This document shows positions 42,039 through 50,389 of a stretch of 64,000 nt of DNA, piece by piece. A program made the translations under genes and the position numbers. Source of the stretch: CAYYWP01 sp050176585 (GTDB lineage: Bacteria > Desulfobacterota > Binatia > HRBIN30 > CADEER01); contig JBFXHX010000001.1 in NCBI GenBank assembly GCA_050176585.1, positions 286,513-350,512 on the forward strand, given 5' to 3'. The notes beneath the pieces were generated by a model that was not told the DNA's origin, did no database searches, and was given only the letters and a program-made list of their open reading frames with translations. Each line of letters begins with the position of its first letter. The stretch's first letter is position 1.

Positions 42039-45000
42039 CCGCGATGCTGGCGCGGCTCATCTCCGCCTCGCTGCGGCAGCCGGTGTTGGTGCTGGCGTTT
42101 GCCACCGTGCTCATCGTGCTCGGCGTGCGCGCCGTCTACACCACGCCGCTCGACGTGTTTCCCGAGTTCGCTCCCCCGCTGGTGGAGATCCAGACGGAAG
42201 CACCGGGGCTGTCGACCGAGGAAGTCGAGAGCCTCATCACGGTGCCGCTGGAGCGCGCGGTGAACGGCACCTCGTGGCTGATCACGCTGCGTTCGAAGTC
42301 CGTGCTCGGCCTCTCTTCCGTCGTGTGCCTCTTCGCCGAGGGCACGGATCTGATGCAGGCGCGCCAGCTCGTGCAGGAACGCGTGGCGACCGTCGCCCCG
42401 CGACTGCCCGCGGCGGCGCGAGCCCCGGTGCTCCTGCCGCCGGTGTCGGCCACCAGTCGGGTGCTGAAGATCGGCCTCTCCTCGAAGACGCTCTCTCCCA
42501 TGGAGCTCTCCGCGCTCGCAGCCTGGACGATCCGCCCCCGATTGATGGCGGTGCCGGGGGTGGCCAACGTGGCGATTTGGGGGCAGCGCGATCGGCAGTT
42601 TCAAGTGCTCGTGGATCCCGACCGCCTCGCGGCGCACAGCGTGACGCTCGAGGCCGTGGTGCGCGCGGCGGGGGACGCAACCGCCGTCGCTGCGGGCGGC
42701 CTCGTGGACATGCCGAATCAACGCCTGTCCATCCGGCATGCGGCAAGCGATACGCCGGCGGATCTCGCGCGCACGGTCGTGCAGTACACCAACGGCGTGC
42801 CGTTGCGCCTCGGCGATGTGTCCGACGTCGTGGAGGGTCACGCCCCGCCGATCGGTGATGCCGTCATCAATGCCGGAGCGGGCCTGTTGCTCAGCGTGGA
42901 GAAACAGCCTGCCGCGAACACCCTCGAGGTGACGCGCAACGTCGAGGCTGCGCTCGCCGCGTTGACACCCGGGCTGCAGGGAGTCGACATCGCGTCGGGC
43001 ATCTTTCGCCCCGCGACTTTCATCGAGCGCGCGCTCGACAACCTCGTGCACGCGATGCTCCTCGGCTGCGCGCTCGTCGCCGTGATCCTCATTGCGTTCC
43101 TCTTTGATTGGCGCGCGGCGCTGATCAGCCTCTCCGCGATTCCGCTCGCGCTGCTGGCGGCGGCCGCGTTGCTGCAGCTGCGCGGCGGCACGCTGAACAC
43201 GCTCGTCATTGCCGGACTGGTGATCGCCATCGGCGAAGTGGTCGACGATGCGATCATCGATGTCGAGAACATCATGCGCCGCCTGCGCCTCAACCGGCGC
43301 GCCGCCCAACCCGCACCGGTGGCGCAGGTCGTGCTCGAAGCGTCCGTCGAGGTCCGCAGCGCGGTCGTGTTTGCCAGTCTCATTGTGATCCTGGTGTTCG
43401 TGCCTGCTTTCTTCCTGCACGGTTTGGCCGGGACGTTCTTCCGGCCGCTGGCCCTGTCGTACGTGCTGGCCATCCTGGCTTCACTCGCGGTGGCGCTCAC
43501 GGTCACTCCCACGCTCTCGCTGTTGATGTTGCCCGGCACACCCGATCGGCCGCGCGACGCGCCTCTCGTGCGCGCCCTCAAGCGCCACTACCGCGCCGTC
43601 CTGCCGCAGTTCGTCGTCCGCCCACGCCTGGCAGTGGCGATGCTGGTCGCAGCGTTTGCGGCGACCGCCGTGGTGCTTCCCGGCCTCGGCGAGGAATTCC
43701 TTCCCGACTTCAAAGAGACCGACTTCCTCATGCACTGGATCGCCAAACCGGGCACCTCGCTGGACGAGGTGCGCCGCCTGGCCGTGCGGGTGAGCGATGA
43801 GCTGCGCGCCATTCCCGGCGTGCGCAATTTCGGCGCACACATCGGACGCGCGGTCGCGGCCGATGAGGTGGTCGGGTCCAATTTCGGCGAAGGGTGGCTG
43901 AGTCTCGACCCGGCGGCGGACTACGATGCCACGGCGGCGCGCATCCAAGACGTGGTGGCGGGTTACCCGGGCCTGATCCGCGACGTCCTCACCTATCTGA
44001 AAGAGCGCATCAACGAGGTCCTGAGCGGTGATACTGCGGCGGCGGTGGTGCGGATCTATGGACCGGATATCGGCGTGTTGCGCGAGCGGGCCGAAGCGGT
44101 GCGCAGCGCAATCGCCGGCGTGCCCGGCGTGGTCGACGTGCACGTCGAGGCGCAGCTCTCGGTGCCGCACGTACAAGTGCGTCTGCGCCCCGAGGCGGCG
44201 TCGAACTTCGGTCTCACGCCGGGTCAGGTGCGGCGCGCGAGCGCAACGCTGATCAACGGCATGAAAGTGGGCGAAGTGTACCGGGACGAGCAGGTGGTGG
44301 ACGTAACTGTCTGGGGCGTCGAGCGCGTGCGCGCCGACCTGCAGGCGCTGCGCGCACTGCTGATCGAGACGCCGTCCGGGGCGCGCGTGCCGCTGGCCAA
44401 CGTCGCCGACGTCGAGATCGTTCCGGCGCCCAACGAAATCGCGCGCGAACACGCCTCCCGCCGAATCGACGTGCTGTACGACGTGGAGCGCGGCGCCGAT
44501 CTGGGCAGCGTCGCGCGCGCGATCGAGGCACGGGTGGCCGTCCTGCCGTTCACGCCCGGGTATCACCCGGAGTTTCTCGGCACGTACGCGGCGCGCCGCA
44601 GCGCGGTGCAACGGCTGTGGCTGCTGACAGCGCTGTCGATGCTCGGCATCCTGGTCCTGTTGCACGTGGATTTCCGGTCCACGCGGTTGATGTTGCTGAT
44701 CGTGCTGACGCTGCCGTTCGCCTTGATCGGCGGGGTCTTCGCCGCCTGGTTGGCGGGCGGTGTCCTGTCGGTGGGATCGCTCGTCGGGTTCATCACCGTG
44801 CTCGGCATCGCGGCCCGGAACGGCATCATGTTGATCAGCCACTACCGACACCTCGAGCGCGTGGAGGGGCAGCCGTTCGGGGTACGCTTGGCATTGCGCG
44901 GCGCGGAGGAGCGTCTGGCGCCGATCTTGATGACGGCGTCCTGCGCGGCGCTCGCGTTGCTGCCGCTCGTAATCCGCGGCAACGTTCCCGGTCAGGAGAT

Positions 45001-45106
45001 CGAGTATCCGATGGCAGTGGTGATCCTGGGCGGTGTGGCTACCTCCACCGCATTGAACCTGTTCCTGATGCCCGCGCTCTATGCGGCGTACGGGCGCGCG
45101 CGGTGA
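42035..45106 (+). CDS. RND efflux pump inner-membrane subunit (CzcA/CusA-like)
   Basis: This 1023-residue protein has the RND topology: TM1 (about residues 12-32), a periplasmic porter loop, a bundle of six helices around 330-530, a second large loop, and a final bundle at about 855-1015. The proton-relay helix reads AIGEVVDDAIIDVENI, and a DFKETDFLMHWIAKPG segment follows the second porter start; both are usual for the heavy-metal efflux (HME) group. Translation starts at GTG overlapping the adaptor gene. The exported ion or compound is not determined; divalent metals or Cu+/Ag+ are expected for the group. Confidence 0.92.
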   Translation: MTAMLARLISASLRQPVLVLAFATVLIVLGVRAVYTTPLDVFPEFAPPLVEIQTEAPGLSTEEVESLITVPLERAVNGTSWLITLRSKSVLGLSSVVCLFAEGTDLMQARQLVQERVATVAPRLPAAARAPVLLPPVSATSRVLKIGLSSKTLSPMELSALAAWTIRPRLMAVPGVANVAIWGQRDRQFQVLVDPDRLAAHSVTLEAVVRAAGDATAVAAGGLVDMPNQRLSIRHAASDTPADLARTVVQYTNGVPLRLGDVSDVVEGHAPPIGDAVINAGAGLLLSVEKQPAANTLEVTRNVEAALAALTPGLQGVDIASGIFRPATFIERALDNLVHAMLLGCALVAVILIAFLFDWRAALISLSAIPLALLAAAALLQLRGGTLNTLVIAGLVIAIGEVVDDAIIDVENIMRRLRLNRRAAQPAPVAQVVLEASVEVRSAVVFASLIVILVFVPAFFLHGLAGTFFRPLALSYVLAILASLAVALTVTPTLSLLMLPGTPDRPRDAPLVRALKRHYRAVLPQFVVRPRLAVAMLVAAFAATAVVLPGLGEEFLPDFKETDFLMHWIAKPGTSLDEVRRLAVRVSDELRAIPGVRNFGAHIGRAVAADEVVGSNFGEGWLSLDPAADYDATAARIQDVVAGYPGLIRDVLTYLKERINEVLSGDTAAAVVRIYGPDIGVLRERAEAVRSAIAGVPGVVDVHVEAQLSVPHVQVRLRPEAASNFGLTPGQVRRASATLINGMKVGEVYRDEQVVDVTVWGVERVRADLQALRALLIETPSGARVPLANVADVEIVPAPNEIAREHASRRIDVLYDVERGADLGSVARAIEARVAVLPFTPGYHPEFLGTYAARRSAVQRLWLLTALSMLGILVLLHVDFRSTRLMLLIVLTLPFALIGGVFAAWLAGGVLSVGSLVGFITVLGIAARNGIMLISHYRHLERVEGQPFGVRLALRGAEERLAPILMTASCAALALLPLVIRGNVPGQEIEYPMAVVILGGVATSTALNLFLMPALYAAYGRAR

Positions 45107-45300
45107 CGGTGATGCGCGCGCAACTTTCGCCCCGGCGAGCACGCCGCGCGGCTAGCGCTTGGATTCCTGCTCCGGGACCGCTGCTGTCGTCGGCAAGAGC
45201 ACAACTCGCCGATTTAGCCCAAGTGGATGGACAGGCGGGCTAGGACCAGAGACGCGCACCCGTGGCACCGCGCCGCGAATAGCGCAGCCGCACGGCCGTG

Positions 45301-46836
45301 TTACTTGAGACCGAGGCGCGCGGCCAGGTGGTGTAGGTTGCCTCGGTGCATCCCGAGCGCGCGGGCCGCCGCCGCCCAGTTGTTCCCGTGGTCGGCGAGC
45401 GCGCGGCGAATCAGAGCGCGTTGATAGTCGATTGTTTTGTCTCGCAGGGTTCGGCGATCCGCAGCGGGCGGCTGGACCTCGGGAGGCGCTGCCGAATCGA
45501 CGGGCGCGCCGAGCGCGAGATCGACCGGTTCGATCAATACCGGCTCGCCGCGGCGCGCTCGGGCGGCCGCCTTCAAGGTCGCGCGCGAGAGGAGATTTTC
45601 GAGCTCGCGCACGTTCCCCGGCCACGGGTAAGCCCGCAGCGCGTCGAGTGCGTCGGGGCTGAGCCGCACGGGGCCCAGGCCGAGGCGGCGACGCGCCACG
45701 TCGCAGAAGTACCCGGCGAGCAGCGCCACATCCTCCGGCCGCTCGCGCAAGGGCGGAACGCGGAGCGGGTACACGCTCAAGCGGTGGTACAAGTCGGCGC
45801 GAAAGCGCCCGCACTGTACCTCCTGCTGCAGATCGCGGTTGGTCGCGGCGAGGAGCCGGACGTCCACACGCCGAGGCGCATCGGACCCGACCCGCTGGAT
45901 CTCCCCTTCCTGGAGCACGCGCAGCAGCTTCGGCTGCACCAGCGGCGGAAGCTCACCGATCTCGTCGAGCAACAGGCTGCCGCCGTCGGCGACCTCGAAC
46001 TTGCCCGGCCGGTCCGCAATCGCCCCCGTGAAGGCTCCTCGAACATGGCCGAAGAGCTCGCTCTCGGCGAGGCTCTCCGGTAACGCCGCACAATTTACGT
46101 AGATCAAGGGCTCGTCGCGCCGCGGCGATTCGGCGTGGATGGCCCGCGCGACCAGTTCTTTCCCCACGCCCGTCTCGCCCGTGATCAGGACCGAGAAATC
46201 GGAGCGCGCCACCAGGCTGATCTCCTGGCGCAGATACTCGACCGCGGGGCTGACGCCGATCAGCTGCGTCCCTTGACGCAACTGCACATCGCGCATCAGC
46301 TCGCGGGCGATCGTCCCCTGACGCTGCGCGCTCCGCTCGAGCGCCTCGATGAGCGCCGATGTCCGCATCGCCGCTCCCGCGACCGCCGCGATCGCGCCGA
46401 GAAAGCGCGGATCGACCCCATCGAACGCGTCGCGCGCCAGTGCGTCCGCAGTCAGCGCCCCCACGAGCTCGTCGCCAACGCGCAACGGGCACCCGAGGCA
46501 CGCGTGCACATGCGCGCCCACGGCGGTTCCGTCCAGGAGACCATCGAAAGGATCCGCGAGCGGCGATTCGTCCGGAAAGCGCACCGGTTCGGGCGAATTG
46601 CAGATGATCTGCAGCCGGGGATGCTCGCGCAACACGAAGCGGCGCCGCAGCGCGTCGGCGCGCAAGCCGCGCGCTGCAAGCGGCACCAGCGCGCCGTCTT
46701 CGAGGCGCATCAGCGCCGCCGCGTCGAACGGCACCACACCGCGCCACGTATCGAGCAGGCGTTGATAGCGGTCCTGCGCGCTCAACGCCCGGGTCAGATC
46801 GAGCGCCACCTGCTGCAACGCGTCGAGCGCGTCCAT
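45301..46836 (-). CDS. NorR-like sigma-54-dependent activator
   Basis: This protein of about 511 residues has an N-terminal GAF domain (about 1-165), the sigma-54 AAA+ domain (about 190-420) with Walker A GETGVGKE, the sigma-54-contacting loop GAFTGA and Walker B DEIGELPP, and a Fis-type HTH at the C-terminus (WAAAARALGMHRG). The layout is that of NorR, which senses NO with non-haem iron in its GAF domain and activates NO-detoxifying genes. Context agrees: RIC and a NO reductase are divergent, with a -24/-12 promoter before them. I use the ATG at 46836; an in-frame start at 46932 would add residues unlike the family. Confidence 0.87.
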   Translation of the reverse strand: MDALDALQQVALDLTRALSAQDRYQRLLDTWRGVVPFDAAALMRLEDGALVPLAARGLRADALRRRFVLREHPRLQIICNSPEPVRFPDESPLADPFDGLLDGTAVGAHVHACLGCPLRVGDELVGALTADALARDAFDGVDPRFLGAIAAVAGAAMRTSALIEALERSAQRQGTIARELMRDVQLRQGTQLIGVSPAVEYLRQEISLVARSDFSVLITGETGVGKELVARAIHAESPRRDEPLIYVNCAALPESLAESELFGHVRGAFTGAIADRPGKFEVADGGSLLLDEIGELPPLVQPKLLRVLQEGEIQRVGSDAPRRVDVRLLAATNRDLQQEVQCGRFRADLYHRLSVYPLRVPPLRERPEDVALLAGYFCDVARRRLGLGPVRLSPDALDALRAYPWPGNVRELENLLSRATLKAAARARRGEPVLIEPVDLALGAPVDSAAPPEVQPPAADRRTLRDKTIDYQRALIRRALADHGNNWAAAARALGMHRGNLHHLAARLGLK

Positions 46837-46936
46837 GTTGCGTTCTGTACTCCCAAGTTGCCGAATGCACAACGCGGGTCCGTTGCGATTCTCATAACTG
46901 CGGATTTTTTGTCTCCGAACGGCGCTAAACAAAGCC

Positions 46937-46952
46937 TGGCACGGATGTTGAA
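46937..46952 (+). promoter_or_regulatory. Sigma-54 (-24/-12) promoter for RIC and NO reductase
   Basis: TGGCACG-gatg-TTGA-a matches the sigma-54 consensus TGGCACG-N4-TTGC-W at all but one of the fixed positions, with the standard GG to GC spacing. It lies about 63 bp before the RIC start codon and faces it, opposite the NorR-like gene. I do not see a clear GTCA-N3-TGAC NorR site between 46837 and 46936. Confidence 0.75.
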
Positions 46953-47014
46953 TTCCGCCGGTGACGAGTGCTCGTGCCGCCGCAATGCGCGGCCTTTGGA
47001 TCGGAGGGATTGCG

Positions 47015-47674
47015 ATGGGAGCTTCACAACAGAGTCTGGCTGCGATTGCGCTGGGAACGCCGGCGGCGGCGAGGGTATTTCACCGCTACCGACTGGATTT
47101 CTGCTGCGGCGGACAGCGAAGCCTTGAGGAGGCCTGCGCGGCAAAAGGGCTCGATGCGGAGCAGGTCTCGGCGGAGATCGCGGCGAGCAGCGCGGACAGC
47201 AGCGGCGACGAGGTCGCCGGGATGACCGACACCGAGCTAACGGCGTACATCGTCCGCCGTTACCACGCGCCGCTGCGGGAGGAGCTGCCGCGTCTCGTGG
47301 GGCTCGCGCGGAAGGTCGAGGCGGTGCACGCGGACAAGCCGGACTGTCCGCGCGGGCTCGCCGAGCATTTGTCCCGGATGTCGCGCTCGATCGAGGAGCA
47401 CCTCGACAAGGAGGAAAGGATCCTCTTCCCGATGATCGCCGCGGGGCGGGGGAGCGTGGCGGCCATGCCGGTGCGTGTGATGATGCAGGAGCACCTCGAT
47501 CACGCGGACAACCTCGCGCACCTCCGGCGCCTGGCGCGGGAATTTTGCGCACCGGCGGACGCGTGCACGAGCTGGCGAGTGCTTTACGATGCGCTCGGGG
47601 AGCTCGAGCTCGAGCTGATGCGGCACATGCATCTCGAGAACAATGCCCTCTTCCCCCGGATCCTGATGGCCTGA
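47015..47674 (+). CDS. RIC/ScdA/YtfE-type iron-sulfur cluster repair di-iron protein
   Basis: This protein of about 219 residues matches the RIC family that restores Fe-S clusters damaged by nitric oxide or peroxide. The N-terminal DUF542 segment carries FCCGG (residues about 29-33) and the hemerythrin-like body carries the di-iron ligands: RYHAPLREELPRL, SIEEHLDKEERILFPMI, MMQEHLDHADNL and MRHMHLENNALFPRIL. I use the ATG at 47015 because GGAGGGA precedes it; earlier in-frame starts would extend into the promoter. The NO reductase gene follows 32 bp later. Confidence 0.93.
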   Translation: MGASQQSLAAIALGTPAAARVFHRYRLDFCCGGQRSLEEACAAKGLDAEQVSAEIAASSADSSGDEVAGMTDTELTAYIVRRYHAPLREELPRLVGLARKVEAVHADKPDCPRGLAEHLSRMSRSIEEHLDKEERILFPMIAAGRGSVAAMPVRVMMQEHLDHADNLAHLRRLAREFCAPADACTSWRVLYDALGELELELMRHMHLENNALFPRILMA

Positions 47675-47706
47675 CGCGCCGCCATTCGCGAAAGAGACGG
47701 TTCTCG

Positions 47707-49998
47707 ATGAAGACAAATCGGCTGTGGCTGTTGCTCGCGGGTGTCATCCTCGGCACTTTCGGCGTGCTCGGGTTCTTCGGGCGCGAGGTGTATCGCCAGG
47801 CTCCACCGATCCCGCTCGAGATCGTGAGCGATTCGGGGCGCGTACTGGCGACGCGCGAATCCATCCTCGACGGCCAGCAGGTCTGGCAGAGCATCGGCGG
47901 ACAGCAGGTCGGCTCCATCTGGGGGCACGGCGCGTACCAGGCGCCGGACTGGTCCGCGGACTGGTTGCATCGCGAGGCCGTGGCGCTGGCCGACATCCAC
48001 GCCCGCGCGCTCCACGGCGCACCACACGCGGAGCTCCCTTCGGACGCCCGCGCCGCCGTGAGCGAGCGCACCAAGCGGGAGATTCGCCGCAACACCTACG
48101 ACGGCGCGACTGGCGTCGTGCGGGTGAGCGAGGCTCGCGCGCAGGCGATAGACGCCGTAGCGGTGCACTACCTCGCGCTCTTCGGCGACGGCGCCGAGCT
48201 CGACGCCTTGCGCGAGAGCTACGCGCTCCACTCGAACGCGGTGCCGGACTTTTCGCGGCGACGCGCGCTGACCCACTTCTTCTTCTGGACCGCCTGGGCC
48301 GCCGGCACCGAGCGTCCGGGTAGCACGGCGACGTACACGAACAACTGGCCCCACGAGCCGCTGATCGGCAATGTGCCGACCGCGGCCAACGTGCTCTGGT
48401 CGGCCGCGAGCGTGGTCCTGCTCATCGCCGGGGTCGCCCTGCTCGTCCTCGTCAAGGCATGGCGCGATCGCGCCGAGGAGCCCGCACCGGCGGCGCCGCT
48501 CCGCGATCCGCTGGAGGACCTCAGGCTGACGCCGTCGATGCGCGCCACCGCGAAGTTCGTCTTCGTCGTCGTCGCGCTGTTCTGTGTCCAGGTGCTGCTG
48601 GGCGCGCTCACGGCGCATTATACGGTCGAGGGAAATTCGTTCTTCGGCATTCCGATTGGCGAGCTGCTGCCGTACGCGGTCACGCGGACCTGGCACGTCC
48701 AGCTCGCGGTGTTCTGGATTGCGACCGCGTTCCTGACCGCCGGGCTCTTCCTCGCGCCGGCTGTGGGCGGGCGGGAGCCGGGCGGGCAGCGGCTCGGCGT
48801 GAACCTCCTGTTCGGCGCGCTCGTCGCCGTGGTGGCCGGCTCGCTCGCCGGCGAGTGGCTCGCCATCCGCGGCGCCCTGCCCCTGGGGCTGAATTTCTGG
48901 TTCGGGCATCAGGGGTATGAGTATGTGGACCTCGGCCGGGCCTGGCAGGTCGCGCTCTTCGCCGGGCTCGTGCTCTGGCTCGTGCTCATGCTGCGCGGCT
49001 TCTCGCCGGCCCTGCGCCGGCGGGACGAGATGCGCCCGCTGGTTGGGCTGTTCGGCGGTTCGGCGGCGGCCATCGGGCTCTTCTATGCGGCGGGGTTCTT
49101 CTACGGTGCGCGCACCCACCTCTCGGTGATGGAATACTGGCGCTGGTGGGTCGTGCATCTCTGGGTGGAAGGCTTCATGGAAGTCTTCGCCACCGCCGCC
49201 ATGGGCTTTCTCTTCGCGCGCCTGGGCCTGGTACGCCCTGCAAGCGCCACGCGCGCGATGGTGTTCACGACCGCCGTCTTCCTCCTCGGCGGCATCCCCG
49301 GAACCTTCCACCATCTCTACTTCAGCGGCACGCCCGTTTCCGTGATGGCCGTCGGCGCGGCGTTCAGCGCGCTCGAGGTGGTTCCGCTCGCTCTGCTCGG
49401 CTTCGAGGCCTTTGACACCGCACGCATGGGCGAACGGGCAGCGTGGATGGCGAGCTATCGCTGGCCGATCCGCTTTTTCCTCGGCGTCGCTTTCTGGAAC
49501 GTCGTCGGCGCGGGGCTGTTCGGCTTTCTGATCAATCCGCCGATCGCGCTCTATTACATGCAGGGTCTCAACACCACGCCCGTGCACGGGCATGCGGCCC
49601 TCTTCGGTGTCTATGGCTTGCTCTCGCTCGGTTTGATGCTCGTCGTGCTGCGGCGGCTCTGGCCGCACGGCGTGTGGCGGGAGGAATGGGTGCGCTTCTC
49701 CTTCTGGGCCATGAACCTCGGCCTCGCGCTGATGATCGGGTTGAGTCTCCTGCCGATTGGCCTCTTGCAAGCCGCCGCGAGCATCGAGCACGGCCTCTGG
49801 TGGGCGCGCAGCGCCGAGTTCTTACAGCAGCCGCTGATCGAAAACCTGCGCTGGCTGCGCATCGTCGGCGACACGCTGTTCCTCGTGGGTGTAGGCGCGT
49901 TTGCGTGGTTCGCGGCCGGGGTGCGGTTGGGATGGTCCTTCGCCCGACCGGAAACCGCAGGCGTTATCCCACCGTTGCCCGAGCGGGTCAGCGCGTGA
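47707..49998 (+). CDS. norB: Quinol-type nitric oxide reductase (qNOR)
   Basis: This protein of about 763 residues is a long single-subunit NO reductase of the qNOR type, which reduces 2 NO to N2O using quinol. It begins with one helix (about residues 6-26) and a periplasmic region of about 220 residues that includes a WGHGAYQAPDWSADWLHRE stretch. This is followed by twelve or so helices of the haem-copper-like NorB core. Core motifs include WHVQLAVFWIATAFL, FWFGHQGYEYVDLGRAWQ, FMEVFATAAMGFLF, GGIPGTFHHLYFSGTP and VHGHAALFGVYG, carrying haem and FeB histidines. It is downstream of RIC and should share its sigma-54 promoter. Confidence 0.94.
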   Translation: MKTNRLWLLLAGVILGTFGVLGFFGREVYRQAPPIPLEIVSDSGRVLATRESILDGQQVWQSIGGQQVGSIWGHGAYQAPDWSADWLHREAVALADIHARALHGAPHAELPSDARAAVSERTKREIRRNTYDGATGVVRVSEARAQAIDAVAVHYLALFGDGAELDALRESYALHSNAVPDFSRRRALTHFFFWTAWAAGTERPGSTATYTNNWPHEPLIGNVPTAANVLWSAASVVLLIAGVALLVLVKAWRDRAEEPAPAAPLRDPLEDLRLTPSMRATAKFVFVVVALFCVQVLLGALTAHYTVEGNSFFGIPIGELLPYAVTRTWHVQLAVFWIATAFLTAGLFLAPAVGGREPGGQRLGVNLLFGALVAVVAGSLAGEWLAIRGALPLGLNFWFGHQGYEYVDLGRAWQVALFAGLVLWLVLMLRGFSPALRRRDEMRPLVGLFGGSAAAIGLFYAAGFFYGARTHLSVMEYWRWWVVHLWVEGFMEVFATAAMGFLFARLGLVRPASATRAMVFTTAVFLLGGIPGTFHHLYFSGTPVSVMAVGAAFSALEVVPLALLGFEAFDTARMGERAAWMASYRWPIRFFLGVAFWNVVGAGLFGFLINPPIALYYMQGLNTTPVHGHAALFGVYGLLSLGLMLVVLRRLWPHGVWREEWVRFSFWAMNLGLALMIGLSLLPIGLLQAAASIEHGLWWARSAEFLQQPLIENLRWLRIVGDTLFLVGVGAFAWFAAGVRLGWSFARPETAGVIPPLPERVSA

Positions 49999-50389
49999 CC
50001 TCGATGTACGGCAGTGCTGCTTGGATATTGACTACTCGCGGGCTTCCCGCACGCGGTGCGGGAGCTCCGTGCGCGACCGTGTCAGTCGCACGGCGGATGC
50101 GGGCTGGAATCCGGCGGGTCGACGCAGTTCTCGTGACAGAACTAGTCGCTGGGTACCCGCGGTGCTTGGGGAGGAAACCCTGGCCGTCGTTGACCGGCAA
50201 CAACGTGTCCATGCTGCAGGTGCGGCTGGCGTTTGTTCGGGAGATTGCGTCGTGGTCGCGAACGCTCCGAGCTGGCTGGCCGCATAGGGAGTGCGGTCCT
50301 GTTCAAGCGGGCTTACGCGGAGGGCGCGCGCGCACGCGTGCCGCGGGGCGAGCGCCATCACGAAGCGCCTGATGCGTCGCGCCAATCGG
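49999..50389. other. Intergenic stretch, no gene recognised
   Basis: This 391-bp stretch between the convergent NO reductase and kinase genes contains no frame with protein-like composition, and no tRNA or terminator I can support. Confidence 0.5.
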
